A DNA stretch of 64,000 bases from a virus. The notes under the pieces are model-generated. The model saw nothing but the letters and a program-made list of their open reading frames with translations. It had not been told where the DNA came from and ran no database searches. Each line of letters begins with the position of its first letter. Positions within the stretch are counted from its first letter, which is position 1. Positions 1 to 8,895 of the stretch are shown piece after piece. The DNA lies in IMG/VR virus record IMGVR_UViG_3300033145_001096, positions 1-64,000 of that record; one strand, given 5' to 3'. Made by a program: the position numbers and the translations under genes.

Positions 1-638
1 GGAACAGAAGTATACCATTTTTTATTTACTTCTTTGGCTAAATCGTTATAATATTTAGCTACTTTATATCCAAGATTTCTACTGCCACTATGTAGCATTA
101 TCCAAATATAACCATCTATATCTTTTTGAATTTCGATGAAGTGATTTCCGCCACCTAAAGTTCCTAATTGTTTTAATGCAGGTTCATACTGCTGAGATAC
201 AATAGGATAATGCACATATAATGCATCTTCTTCTACAACTCTATTTTTTTCACTTGTTACTTTAGGCATTAAACTTTCATCTTGCTTTTCTTTCTGATGA
301 TTAAATCCGACAGGTATAATTTCTCTTATCTTTCCTATCATTTTTTTAAGAGTTTCTTTGTCTAATTGGTCTGTTTTAAGAGAAGTTTTAACTGCACACA
401 TTCCACACCCAATATCCACGCCAACTGCATTTGAAATTACAACTCCTTTAGTTGCTAACACTCCTCCTATCGGCATACCATAACCTTGATGAGAATCAGG
501 CATTATAGCTATATGACGAAATGCAAAAGGAAGATTGGATAGATTTTCTGCTTGCTTTAAGGCTCCATCTTCTATATCATTTAACCATAATTTTATAGGT
601 ATTTTTGATTTTAACTTGTCATATATTACTTTATTCAT
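1..638 (-). CDS. rtcB: RtcB-type RNA-splicing ligase, C-terminus beyond window edge
   Basis: GTP/Mn-dependent ligase joining 2',3'-cyclic phosphate or 3'-phosphate RNA ends to 5'-OH ends. About 212 N-terminal codons are present, against about 400-480 aa for the family. Visible motifs are MPDSHQGYGMPIGG, VGVDIGCGMCAV (metal-binding Asp and Cys) and LGGGNHFIE (metal-binding His), all in family order. The ATG lies just downstream of the methionine aminopeptidase gene in the same leftward operon, which also holds a second, unrelated RNA ligase at 3.6 kb. Probable role: repair of tRNA or mRNA cleaved by host defence ribonucleases. The fold call is firm; the role is inferred. Confidence 0.95.
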   Translation of the reverse strand, partial: MNKVIYDKLKSKIPIKLWLNDIEDGALKQAENLSNLPFAFRHIAIMPDSHQGYGMPIGGVLATKGVVISNAVGVDIGCGMCAVKTSLKTDQLDKETLKKMIGKIREIIPVGFNHQKEKQDESLMPKVTSEKNRVVEEDALYVHYPIVSQQYEPALKQLGTLGGGNHFIEIQKDIDGYIWIMLHSGSRNLGYKVAKYYNDLAKEVNKKWYTSV

Positions 639-647
639 AATATTTTC

Positions 648-1370
648 CTATTTCGTTATTATTATTGGTTTATTTTTTGTTATCATTATAGTATGTTCAA
701 AATGAGCAGTTAATCCTTTATCTTTTGATTTTACTGTCCATCCATCTTTATCTATTTCTATATCAGGTTTGTTCATAAATAACATTGGCTCAATTGCTAA
801 AATCATACCTTCTTTCAATTTTTCTCCTTCCCCTCGATTCCCAAAACAAGGTATTTTCGGAGGAAGATGTATGTCTTTTCCTATTCCATGCCCTGAATAT
901 TCTCTCATAACAGAAAATCCTTTTGATTCTGATATACTTTGTATAGCATAACTTATATCGCCTATAGTGTTACCAGGTTTTGTTTGTTTTATTGCATTGA
1001 TAAGAGCGTTATAAGTAGTTTTAACTAATCTTCTTGTTGTTTTATTGGTTTTCCCTATTATATAAGTTTTTGCTGTGTCTGCATACCATCCGTTATATTC
1101 TATAACAAGGTCAACCTTAATTACATCTCCTTCTTTTACAATTCTATCAGATGGCACTCCATGAACAATTTCATCATTAACCGATACACATAAAAAAGAG
1201 GGAAAACTCTGATAACCCTTACACGCCAACTTGTAATCTGGGTAATTTTGTAATATGAAATTTTCCGCAAAAAGAGCTATATCTTTTGTCTTAATTCCTA
1301 TTGTAATTATTTTCTTCAATTTTCTCAAAATTAAACTTGCAACTTTACCAGCTTTTAATATATTATTCAT
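648..1370 (-). CDS. map: Type I methionine aminopeptidase
   Basis: Removes initiator Met from nascent proteins after deformylation. At 240 aa it has normal type I length. The five metal ligands appear in order: Asp87 and Asp98 (VDLVIEYNGWYADTA), His in SGHGIGKDIH, Glu in LAIEPM, Glu in AHFEHT. There is no N-terminal zinc or SH3 extension. Its start overlaps the end of the gp46-like gene. A peptide deformylase at 27.7 kb supplies the preceding step, so the phage carries both enzymes of N-terminal Met excision. Confidence 0.95.
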   Translation of the reverse strand: MNNILKAGKVASLILRKLKKIITIGIKTKDIALFAENFILQNYPDYKLACKGYQSFPSFLCVSVNDEIVHGVPSDRIVKEGDVIKVDLVIEYNGWYADTAKTYIIGKTNKTTRRLVKTTYNALINAIKQTKPGNTIGDISYAIQSISESKGFSVMREYSGHGIGKDIHLPPKIPCFGNRGEGEKLKEGMILAIEPMLFMNKPDIEIDKDGWTVKSKDKGLTAHFEHTIMITKNKPIIITK

Positions 1371-2796
1371 TTATCGAATCCAATTCTATTTTTTTAACGG
1401 TATTGGGAATATCTTTAAAATGATGAAGCACCATAAATAACTGAAAAGGGTAACATTCAAATATATTTACTACGTGCATAAGATTCTCACTGTCTAAACT
1501 TCCAAGCCCCTCATCGGCTATCACTATTCCAGTTTTGTTCATAGAAATTAATAATGACAATTTAAAAGCAATTTGCATAATTGTAGCTTGTCCAGTTGAT
1601 AAATCTTTTTGTCCATAAGTTATACCATCTTTATTGTAAAGTATTGTAAACTTGCCTTTATCATCTATTGTAAACTTAACAACAAATCCTATCTTCTCTA
1701 AAACGCTATTTATAATTGGTTCTAAAACCTTAATACTTTCCTTTAAATAATAGCTCGAAAGTCCATCTAACTCACTAAGAGCCCTTTTAACGATAAGAAC
1801 ATCCTGTGAGGTGTATATTAAGTTTTTTTGCTTCATACGGGCTTCTAACTTGATTTTAAGGCTGTTTAGAGCCGATATACGGGCATTTAATGACTCTTTT
1901 TCGGCTTTATAGCCAGAAACTATCTCTTTCTGCATTTTTAATGTTTCATCATGTTCTTTTATAGACTTATCTAATTTAACAATATTATTATCTATTTCTG
2001 TAAGCTGACATTTATGACTACTATCTGAAATGGGTTGTTTACAAGCATAACAAGTTTTTGGTTGAGAAAGTATCTTTTTCTTTTGATAAAGGTGAGATAA
2101 TCTTTTCCCTTCTGCCGTTCCCTTTTCTCTATTTTCCCAATTATAATCTCTATCAAATTCATTTACTTCTTTAACAATATCTCTATACTGCTTTGTAATA
2201 TTATCTATACCTTTCTTTAAAATAGCCAATCTTTTTTCTGAAGGATAATGAGAATAACAAGTCATACCATCTTTATTCAATCGTTCTCTTTCTTGTTTAA
2301 TTGCTTGAAGTTTATCTTTTGCATTGTTAAATAATCCTTCTGTAAGTGAAAACAAAGTCTTTTTTATTGTAGTCTGTCCAGCACTTAAAATATCTGCATC
2401 TTTATCGTAAGCATTAATTAAGTTGAACTTTTGAAAGTGTTCACGTGTTCCAACAATATTTTCTATATATTTATTTGCTTCTAATGAAGTTTTAAATTCA
2501 ACTTCTTTATCATTACGAAAAACACTTACTCTTGTAGGATAATTTCTTATTATAACATAATTATCTTTTCCACAATCAAAATCAATAGCAACTTTACAAG
2601 ATTGACTTCTATCTCTTGTAGGTAATGATGAAAGATTTGTATAAGAATATCCCCAAAAACCAAAAAGAATACTATCCAAAATCAAAGTAGTTTTTCCTGA
2701 CCCATTAGCTCCTTGAATAAAATTCATTTTAGAAAATTCCTGAGTTTTATTTTCGAAGTTTTTAAAATTTTTAAGGGTTATTTTATTTATTTTCAT
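1363..2796 (-). CDS. SbcC/Rad50-like (T4 gp46-like) recombination nuclease ATPase
   Basis: ATPase subunit of a DNA end-processing nuclease. Walker A GANGSGKTT at residues 29-37, coiled-coil arms, a CYAC zinc-hook motif near the centre, an ABC signature-like STGQATIMQIAF and Walker B VIADEGLGSLD near the C-terminus. At 477 aa it is short, as in phage gp46 proteins, because the arms are reduced. The partner nuclease is at 5.9 kb in the same operon. Starts 14 bp inside the phosphatase gene. Confidence 0.93.
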   Translation of the reverse strand: MKINKITLKNFKNFENKTQEFSKMNFIQGANGSGKTTLILDSILFGFWGYSYTNLSSLPTRDRSQSCKVAIDFDCGKDNYVIIRNYPTRVSVFRNDKEVEFKTSLEANKYIENIVGTREHFQKFNLINAYDKDADILSAGQTTIKKTLFSLTEGLFNNAKDKLQAIKQERERLNKDGMTCYSHYPSEKRLAILKKGIDNITKQYRDIVKEVNEFDRDYNWENREKGTAEGKRLSHLYQKKKILSQPKTCYACKQPISDSSHKCQLTEIDNNIVKLDKSIKEHDETLKMQKEIVSGYKAEKESLNARISALNSLKIKLEARMKQKNLIYTSQDVLIVKRALSELDGLSSYYLKESIKVLEPIINSVLEKIGFVVKFTIDDKGKFTILYNKDGITYGQKDLSTGQATIMQIAFKLSLLISMNKTGIVIADEGLGSLDSENLMHVVNIFECYPFQLFMVLHHFKDIPNTVKKIELDSINE

Positions 2797-3202
2797 AATA
2801 CTTCTCCAAAATAGTTCTATAAACTAATCTGTTTGGTATATACTTTTTAAAATAAATAGTATCATCATTATTAATAATTTTACTTAATGCCCCTGCAATA
2901 GCAGCACTTCTGCTTATACCAGCTTCGCATTGACAAATAATTAAATCAACTTTATCCTTATATTCATTAAAAAATTGTATTACCTTTTCTGCCATATCAT
3001 TATCAAATAATATATAAAAAGCACTACTTGGCAAATGAACACCATCTAAATCAGAAAATTCTAAATCTAACACTTCTAAACGAGATTTTAATCTTGGTAA
3101 CTTAGCAATCTCTGAATTAGGGTCTCTAACAGAAATAACAATATGCTTATCATCTGTTATAAAATCTTTTATTTCACACCTGCTTAATACTTTAAAATTC
3201 AT
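2783..3202 (-). CDS. Dual-specificity/tyrosine phosphatase-like protein
   Basis: 139 aa with the phosphatase loop CEAGISRSAA (CX5R), preceded by a conserved Asp-rich segment and followed by a helical C-terminus. This is the small cysteine-based phosphatase fold found in some phages. The substrate is unknown and could be protein, nucleotide or RNA 5' ends. Overlaps both neighbours, so it is translationally coupled. Proximity to an RNA ligase would fit RNA end processing, but that is only inference. Confidence 0.8.
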   Translation of the reverse strand: MNFKVLSRCEIKDFITDDKHIVISVRDPNSEIAKLPRLKSRLEVLDLEFSDLDGVHLPSSAFYILFDNDMAEKVIQFFNEYKDKVDLIICQCEAGISRSAAIAGALSKIINNDDTIYFKKYIPNRLVYRTILEKYYENK

Positions 3203-3590
3203 TGTAAACTCTTTCTAAATTTTTTATATATCTTTGAATATATTTTAAAGTTTTTGGAGCAAATTCTTCTAATCTTGCTAACCCAGTTCCTATTCCATCA
3301 GAAGGTATTACAATTACATTCGCCCATTCAATACATAATTTTACCCTTGCAAAATCTTCATTTATCTTTTTTATATTATCCTTATATTCTTTATCAGTAT
3401 AGTAAGCGGTTATATCATTGCTTGGACGTTTTTTAACTCTTATTCCAATTGAATTGGATTCTCCTCGCATCTCTTTGGCTTGTCCTCCATAGCCTTTTCG
3501 ACAATCATTGTCCCCGAATACATATATAACCTTACGAAATTTAAGTAAATCACTCCTTTGGATGAATTTTTGGTAAATAATTTGTTTCAT
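3192..3590 (-). CDS. Conserved phage protein with VFGDN...GGQAKEMRG motif
   Basis: 132 aa. Shows VIYVFGDNDCRKGYGGQAKE, NSIGIRVKKRPS and VIPSDGIGTGLARL. This set recurs in a widespread phage protein family of unproven function; the glycine-rich loops suggest nucleotide or ADP-ribose binding. Lies between the RNA ligase and the phosphatase, overlapping the latter by 11 bp. No reaction is assigned. Confidence 0.6.
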   Translation of the reverse strand: MKQIIYQKFIQRSDLLKFRKVIYVFGDNDCRKGYGGQAKEMRGESNSIGIRVKKRPSNDITAYYTDKEYKDNIKKINEDFARVKLCIEWANVIVIPSDGIGTGLARLEEFAPKTLKYIQRYIKNLERVYNEF

Positions 3591-3591
3591 T

Positions 3592-4248
3592 TTAAAAATC
3601 CCTATGTTTAATTTTCGTAATTATCCTTTGCCCCGACCTTGCTCTCAAGTCCACTTTAGGTTTAACAACTATTCCTTCTGCAAGAAAATCTTTATTTCCT
3701 AATTGAGAATTTAACGTTTTACTTTTAATTAATTCAACTCCGTCTTTTAATGTCCCATATCCGACAATAGGAGCTACTCTTATACCTAATTGTTCAGCCA
3801 GTTCTTCTGTATCTTCTCGTTTAAGCCACCAACTACCTATTCTAATATCAAACAAAACAAAATCTATTCCCTTTCCTTCCTTAAAATATTTTCCTCCAGA
3901 TTGTATTTTATGGCTTATTCCTTCTCCATATAAAGTTACATCTGGTTTATCTTCGCTTAACTCAAAAACAGAAAATACTTTTTCTTTAGGAAATAATTCT
4001 TTTAATCTCTCTAATAAAATAAGAGGCATTTGCGCTTTATCGGTTCTTCCTTTAAACTCTACATCTTGAATAAGAGGACAAGTATAAATATTTACACGAA
4101 CATTTGTTCCATCCAATTTTTCATCGAATCTCCACATGTTATCTTTTAAATATTCGAACTCAGGAACAGAATATACCCCTTCTATTAATTTCTTACTGCC
4201 CTCCATATCTCTTTTGAAAATAGAATTAATCTTGTGATAAATGCTCAT
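3592..4248 (-). CDS. RNA ligase, Rnl2-like nucleotidyltransferase domain
   Basis: 218 aa ATP-dependent ligase core. Motif I EKLDGTNVR with candidate adenylated Lys44, motif III/IIIa YGEGI and DFVLFDIRIG, motif IV AEGIVVKP and motif V ITKIKHRDF are all visible. It lacks the C-terminal domain of T4 Rnl2 (334 aa), so it is a minimal enzyme. It probably seals nicks in RNA or RNA/DNA. Same operon as RtcB, giving two chemically distinct RNA repair routes. Confidence 0.85.
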   Translation of the reverse strand: MSIYHKINSIFKRDMEGSKKLIEGVYSVPEFEYLKDNMWRFDEKLDGTNVRVNIYTCPLIQDVEFKGRTDKAQMPLILLERLKELFPKEKVFSVFELSEDKPDVTLYGEGISHKIQSGGKYFKEGKGIDFVLFDIRIGSWWLKREDTEELAEQLGIRVAPIVGYGTLKDGVELIKSKTLNSQLGNKDFLAEGIVVKPKVDLRARSGQRIITKIKHRDF

Positions 4249-4430
4249 TATATTTGCCCTTCCTCTAAAAATTTATCATACTTTTCTTTACTAACTTCTT
4301 TTCCACCAATATAATATTTTAAACTGTCTTTAAATCCTTTGCAAGTTGAACATATAAATGTGTCAGTCTTAGATAAAAAGAACTCTTCACCTAATTGTCT
4401 TTTATCTTCTCCACAAATTGAACAAATCAT
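4248..4430 (-). CDS. Small two-CxxC zinc-finger protein
   Basis: 60 aa; CSIC at the N-terminus and CSTC at residues 27-30 form a likely four-cysteine zinc site. Its stop touches the RNA ligase ATG. Function unknown. Confidence 0.6.
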   Translation of the reverse strand: MICSICGEDKRQLGEEFFLSKTDTFICSTCKGFKDSLKYYIGGKEVSKEKYDKFLEEGQI

Positions 4431-4663
4431 TTTATACTCCTTATTATTTTGCTAATATCAACATTGATAATTCTTCTCGTGCATATATCATAAATTCTTT
4501 TTGCTAAACTTTTTCTTATTTTAATTAAATCACAAGGTTTATCACATTTATCGCAAATATGATAACAAGTAATCTTGCCTTCTATTCTTACAGGATAACC
4601 GCAACATGAAGAGCCATAATTTCTTTTATGTAAATTTTTAAAATATTTTTTATAATAATCCAT
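4427..4663 (-). CDS. Cys-rich small protein, paralogue of 7554-7694
   Basis: 78 aa with YGSSCCGYPVRIEGKITCYH followed by CDKCDKPCD. The same module makes up the 46 aa protein at 7554-7694, so the two arose by duplication; this copy has an extra basic C-terminus. Probably binds zinc. Confidence 0.6.
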   Translation of the reverse strand: MDYYKKYFKNLHKRNYGSSCCGYPVRIEGKITCYHICDKCDKPCDLIKIRKSLAKRIYDICTRRIINVDISKIIRSIK

Positions 4664-4664
4664 C

Positions 4665-5090
4665 TTAATTCTTTTCCTTTTCAGAATCAGTTATTTCTAT
4701 TAGAGGCTCTTTAGAATAATGCAAAGGTTCGTGTGCTAATACTCTGGGAGTTTTCATATTTCTACTTCTAAAATTCTGTAACTTCTTAGATATTTCATAT
4801 GCTATTTGAGCATTACCAATTTCCTTCATACCTACTCCATAAGATTCGTTTTGCTGCAATTCAGGGAAAAGTATAGGTTTTATTAAATCTTGTATATAAG
4901 ACCCAAGCTTATATCCCATAAAAATTTCAATATGACCTTCTGATTCTTGATTATATTCTAAAGGTTTCCCTCTCATATTACTAATACCTCGTTCTATTTC
5001 GCTTAATTGTCCAGAACACATTCTACTCATTGAGTCTAAAGCTTGTTCTATAATTAAAGCTTGCTTTTCTGTGCATTTTATATTTATCAT
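4665..5090 (-). CDS. Conserved phage hypothetical protein
   Basis: 141 aa; begins MINIKCTEKQALIIEQALD. Predicted helical and soluble, without recognised catalytic motifs. Adjacent genes on both sides read in the same direction with minimal spacing. Confidence 0.55.
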   Translation of the reverse strand: MINIKCTEKQALIIEQALDSMSRMCSGQLSEIERGISNMRGKPLEYNQESEGHIEIFMGYKLGSYIQDLIKPILFPELQQNESYGVGMKEIGNAQIAYEISKKLQNFRSRNMKTPRVLAHEPLHYSKEPLIEITDSEKEKN

Positions 5091-5104
5091 TTTATTTCTC
5101 CTTT

Positions 5105-5197
5105 TTAAAAAACATTCTTACATATTATATATAAACAAATTAATATAATTGTGCTTATTATTATTACAAAGTTAATGTCTTTTTCCCAATTTTTCAT
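5105..5197 (-). CDS. 30 aa single-pass membrane peptide
   Basis: ATG at 5197 overlaps the stop of the SprT-like gene by ATGA. After MKNWEKD comes a hydrophobic segment of about 17 residues (residues 9-25). A small phage membrane protein of unknown role. Confidence 0.45.
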   Translation of the reverse strand: MKNWEKDINFVIIISTIILICLYIICKNVF

Positions 5198-5775
5198 TTT
5201 TCTTCCTCTGTAAATTCATTGTTACAATTTAAACATTTAGCTTGTAAATTAGTAGCACATCTTATTGTAGTGCATCCACAATTATATTTTTTCATTTTAG
5301 TAGGAGCAGTAACTGTAAAACGATTCTTACGATACAGCTTAAATACTTTATAATTTATATTTGCTTGTTTAATGATATTGTCTAAATTATTTGATAAAGA
5401 TGTTATTGCCCAACCATGTCTACCACTTTTTTCTACGTTTAAACCGTAAATTTCGGCTTTTTCTTTAAATTTTTTATTATGATAATTTTGATTGTTACAG
5501 TCTTTTATTTTCTCACAATCATTTGTATAATGAACCATTTCATGAATTAGAGTTTCTATTGGATTTTTATTTAAGCTTTCAGCACAAATGTTAATCTCTC
5601 CAAATTCGACTTTATCCTTTTGCCATTTGTTATTCCAATACCAACCTAATGTTTCTTTTTGTCTTCCTTTTGACTGTATAGTAATAAGAGGCTTAGATTT
5701 AAGTTTAAATCTTTTAGCTAAAAAACAATAAGTCTTTTCTAATTCTTGAATGATAGGAACGATACTATTATCCAT
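5194..5775 (-). CDS. SprT-like zinc metalloprotease
   Basis: 193 aa. Active site HEMVHYTND (HExxH) at residues 88-92 and a C-terminal zinc ribbon of paired cysteines (CGCTTIRC, CLNC), the two-part layout of the SprT/Spartan family, which acts on DNA-protein crosslinks in cells. The substrate here is unknown. In an operon rich in DNA repair nucleases. Confidence 0.85.
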   Translation of the reverse strand: MDNSIVPIIQELEKTYCFLAKRFKLKSKPLITIQSKGRQKETLGWYWNNKWQKDKVEFGEINICAESLNKNPIETLIHEMVHYTNDCEKIKDCNNQNYHNKKFKEKAEIYGLNVEKSGRHGWAITSLSNNLDNIIKQANINYKVFKLYRKNRFTVTAPTKMKKYNCGCTTIRCATNLQAKCLNCNNEFTEEEK

Positions 5776-5926
5776 TTAAACTCTCCTTTAAAAGCTTTAT
5801 ATATTCCTCATAGGCATAAACTCTTAAAATCTTACCTTCAATTTTAGGTAATTCTCTGAATTCACCTGGCTGTGGATATTCTACACAATCCAATAGGAAA
5901 TCTATTAATTCCCAAGTCTTATCCAT
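5768..5926 (-). CDS. Small acidic hypothetical protein
   Basis: 52 aa, starting MDKTWELIDFLL. Overlaps the stop of the gp47-like gene and the start of the SprT-like gene. Well placed between two recognised genes but not recognised itself. Confidence 0.5.
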   Translation of the reverse strand: MDKTWELIDFLLDCVEYPQPGEFRELPKIEGKILRVYAYEEYIKLLKESLNG

Positions 5927-6791
5927 TTAAAGCCTCCTTCAACATATCTCTTACATCTTTATCATTAATTTTGTTTATACCATCTGCAATTATTTCTTCA
6001 AGTTTCTTATTAGATGTAGATGCTTTTTCTACTGTTTCGACTTCCTTTTCAAAATCTAATTTTACTTTAAAAGTATGAAACTTATTCTTAAACTTATGTA
6101 TTTCGTTTATACTTTTCTTAAAATCAGCAAAAGAGTTTATCACTAATCTTGCCTTAATATTTTTATTTGCTTTTTCTAATGCATCTAAAGAAAAAAAATC
6201 TTGCATTTTTATTGGGGATTCGAGTGTAACAAACTCTATCTTATTATTATCAGTAAGAATAGCAACTCGTTTAAATTCGTCCGTAACTTCGTTAAAGTGC
6301 TGATAACGTATTGACCCAATATGAAATATGGTATCTGTAAATTTTTGTGGTTCATGCTGGTGGGCAAGGACGGCATAATTATACTTCTCTAAATCCTTAA
6401 CTCCACACTTACCTGTTCCATATTCCAATTTTGACGAATAAAGCATATGATGACCATAATAAACATTATCTTCTATAAAATGGTCTTTCGTTATTATTTT
6501 AATTTTGCCACTTAATTCTTTTAAATATTCTATAATAGCTACGTTATTTAAAAATTCGTGAGTGCCATTTCCTGCTAATAATATAACTTCTTTGTATAAA
6601 GTTGACATTTTATGTATTAATTTAGTAGCAAATTTTATTTCTTTTGGCGTAGGTCTATTCTTATCAAATAAATCTCCAAGCTGAATAACCCTATCTACCT
6701 TAATTTTAAAAATATCATTATCAAAAATAGAGTCTATTTCTTTAATACTTTCATCGGAAATATGAATATCCCCTATTAATAAAGTTCTCAT
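5919..6791 (-). CDS. SbcD/Mre11-like (T4 gp47-like) nuclease
   Basis: 290 aa metallophosphoesterase-fold nuclease, partner of the ATPase at 1.4-2.8 kb. Motifs: LIGDIHIS (DxH), QLGDLFD (GD), LAGNGTHE (variant of GNHD/E), YGHH and VLAHQHEP. The pair resects DNA ends for recombination-dependent replication in T4-like systems. Six small genes separate the two subunits, unlike the adjacency usual in T4. Confidence 0.88.
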   Translation of the reverse strand: MRTLLIGDIHISDESIKEIDSIFDNDIFKIKVDRVIQLGDLFDKNRPTPKEIKFATKLIHKMSTLYKEVILLAGNGTHEFLNNVAIIEYLKELSGKIKIITKDHFIEDNVYYGHHMLYSSKLEYGTGKCGVKDLEKYNYAVLAHQHEPQKFTDTIFHIGSIRYQHFNEVTDEFKRVAILTDNNKIEFVTLESPIKMQDFFSLDALEKANKNIKARLVINSFADFKKSINEIHKFKNKFHTFKVKLDFEKEVETVEKASTSNKKLEEIIADGINKINDKDVRDMLKEALNG

Positions 6792-7006
6792 TATCTTACA
6801 TATCCTTTAGTTTTACTAATAATCATTACTTTATGACCGCATTTTGGACATTCTTCATAAGTTAAATTCAAACCTGCCAAAATTACTTCTGGAACATTAG
6901 AAATATTATAATCTCTTGAACAAGGTTGTAACATTGCTTTACTTTGAAAAGCTACATCTGCTCCACATTCAGGACAATTTACGTGAAATCTATCGTATAA
7001 ACTCAT
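6791..7006 (-). CDS. Zinc-ribbon protein
   Basis: 71 aa; CPECG near residue 12 and CPKCG near residue 54 form a zinc ribbon. ATG touches the downstream gene stop. Function unknown. Confidence 0.6.
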   Translation of the reverse strand: MSLYDRFHVNCPECGADVAFQSKAMLQPCSRDYNISNVPEVILAGLNLTYEECPKCGHKVMIISKTKGYVR

Positions 7007-7007
7007 T

Positions 7008-7256
7008 TTATTTTTCCTCTACTTTGACAAATTTGCTATCAGCATCTATGAGTTTATCTTTACCTTTTACTAATCTAAGATTGGAAAGGGTAGTATTGAC
7101 ATCCATAACCTTTTTCCATCGCAAAAAATTTCGCATTTTTGGATACAAACAAGAATAGTAAGATTTTTTATTATCTACACTTTTAAAAAATACATAAAAA
7201 AAGAAGCCCCCATATCTACTACGTTTCTTCTGAATTTTAATTATTGTAGCTATCAT
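7008..7256 (-). CDS. Basic hypothetical protein
   Basis: 82 aa, Lys/Arg and aromatic rich at the N-terminus, more acidic at the C-terminus. No recognisable domain. Overlaps the 7237-7557 gene by 20 bp, so a slightly later start is possible. Confidence 0.45.
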   Translation of the reverse strand: MIATIIKIQKKRSRYGGFFFYVFFKSVDNKKSYYSCLYPKMRNFLRWKKVMDVNTTLSNLRLVKGKDKLIDADSKFVKVEEK

Positions 7257-7557
7257 AATAATAAAACTCCTTTTTCACTGATAAATTTTTACATTCTTTG
7301 CAAGCCACAATATGAGGATGATAAGCATAATGCTTTAAAGTCTTATCATAACACGCACATCTATGAGATTCTTTTTTGTTAGTTTGTGTAATTTCTTTTG
7401 GAAATAAAAAAGGACAATTATTATGACATAACTTGATATTTTGTAATGGCTCTATCCTTACTGTTGTATCTGCTACTTTTATAGCTGGCTTTTTAAACCA
7501 TTCTACCAAAATATATGCTAATAAATTCTTATAAAAATATTTCCCTATCTTAATCAT
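7237..7557 (-). CDS. Cys/His-rich hypothetical protein
   Basis: 106 aa with CHNNCPF, CACY and CKECK clusters, suggesting metal binding. ATG overlaps the stop of the small paralogue at 7554. Confidence 0.5.
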   Translation of the reverse strand: MIKIGKYFYKNLLAYILVEWFKKPAIKVADTTVRIEPLQNIKLCHNNCPFLFPKEITQTNKKESHRCACYDKTLKHYAYHPHIVACKECKNLSVKKEFYYYDSYNN

Positions 7558-7694
7558 TCTACCTCTCCAATTTTAACTTTATCACAAGGTTTATCACATT
7601 TATCACATACATAATACATAGTAACCTTACCTTCTACTCTCATAGGATGTTTGCAACAAGATGAACCATAACGATTTATTTTTAGTTTCTTCAT
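7554..7694 (-). CDS. 46 aa Cys-rich protein, short paralogue of 4427-4663
   Basis: Contains RYGSSCCKHPMRVEGKVT and CDKCDKPCD, aligning with the protein at 4427-4663 but ending before its basic tail. Linked to the next gene by ATGA. Likely zinc-binding. Confidence 0.6.
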   Translation of the reverse strand: MKKLKINRYGSSCCKHPMRVEGKVTMYYVCDKCDKPCDKVKIGEVE

Positions 7695-7695
7695 T

Positions 7696-8724
7696 TTAAT
7701 TATTCCCATCGTATAATTTACCATCATAAATAAATCTACCCTTGATAATTCTTACATTCTGAACAAAGAAATTACCATTTGGCAAATAATAAACAATAAC
7801 AAACCCATGACTCCATTTATTAGGCTTGTTACGAAGGTAATCTGGATTTTTGTTACATAAACATCCACCATTATAACCTATAAGGGCTATCTCTTTAGCA
7901 GGTGAACTTGAAGACCTTGAGCCAATTCTATGAGTATGAAAGAATAAAACATTAGTCTTAAACTCATCTATATGCTTTTTTACTGCATGAACATTAGCAT
8001 AAACTCCGTGAGTTGTAGAAAGTCTTCCTATTCTTTCAATATAATTCAAGTCTTCATAAATTTTATATCCTCTTTTCTCCAAATAAAGTTCTTCTGTAGG
8101 ATTTAGCATACCTTCTAAAACAGGCATTTTTTCTATTAATTGATTATACCAATCTTCATGATTACCCCAGAAAAAAGCTTTATCACAATTTTTAGGAAGT
8201 CTTACGTCATATTCATCCAAAAGAACATTTCCTGTTACATAATGCTCTTTTAATCTTTGAGTTTCGAGTGTTTTTCTTTTATGTTCATTCCAATGAGAAA
8301 TAGGACCCATGTCCATAAAGTCGCCAACAATTCTAAACCCATCAAACTTAATATCTTCCATTAATTTAAGAATAGCCTTATTAGCAGGGATGTTTTGTTC
8401 TGGCACATGTTGGTCTGCTAAATAAAGATATTTCTTAAATTTTTCAGGAGGTGTATTAGCTTTAATTCCTTTAGGCAGTTTCCAAGTTCCTTGAGCAATC
8501 TTTCTACTTTTATCAACATCTACATCTGCAAGTTTATCCAAACCAAGTTTATCTTGGGTTTGTAGTTCTTTTCTTGATTTTATCTTGCCTTTTGCTCTCA
8601 GCCTTTGTCCATAGCGAGAAATAGTTCTCTCTCCTACGTTCATTAGTTGAGAAATTTCATAATCATTTTTACCTAAATTATACAATTCGATGAATAACTT
8701 CTCATTAATCTTTTTGTTTATCAT
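7696..8724 (-). CDS. HTH-metallophosphoesterase fusion
   Basis: 342 aa. The N-terminus (residues 1-50) reads as a helix-turn-helix (YEISQLMNVGERTISRYGQR). A calcineurin-like phosphoesterase follows with YLADQH, VGDFMDMG, FWGNHEDW, THG and FFHTHR in canonical order. The fusion suggests a DNA-targeted hydrolase. It is separate from the gp47-like nuclease in the same operon. Confidence 0.85.
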   Translation of the reverse strand: MINKKINEKLFIELYNLGKNDYEISQLMNVGERTISRYGQRLRAKGKIKSRKELQTQDKLGLDKLADVDVDKSRKIAQGTWKLPKGIKANTPPEKFKKYLYLADQHVPEQNIPANKAILKLMEDIKFDGFRIVGDFMDMGPISHWNEHKRKTLETQRLKEHYVTGNVLLDEYDVRLPKNCDKAFFWGNHEDWYNQLIEKMPVLEGMLNPTEELYLEKRGYKIYEDLNYIERIGRLSTTHGVYANVHAVKKHIDEFKTNVLFFHTHRIGSRSSSSPAKEIALIGYNGGCLCNKNPDYLRNKPNKWSHGFVIVYYLPNGNFFVQNVRIIKGRFIYDGKLYDGNN

Positions 8725-8736
8725 TTTCTTTCTCCT

Positions 8737-8895
8737 TTATTCTTTTATTTTAACTACATTTGTTTTCTTGTGATAATCCCAATCAAGAACTACGTCAGAA
8801 ATACTCATGTCAGTCATTTCACAATAACTCTCGTAAGAAACTTCTTTGTCTTGAGGAAACAGTTTTAACTTTTCTATTAATTCTTTAACTGTCAT
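8737..8895 (-). CDS. Small conserved phage protein
   Basis: 52 aa, starting MTVKELIEKLKLFPQDKEV, a phrase common to small phage proteins of unknown function. Overlaps the upstream nuclease gene by ATGA. Confidence 0.55.
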   Translation of the reverse strand: MTVKELIEKLKLFPQDKEVSYESYCEMTDMSISDVVLDWDYHKKTNVVKIKE

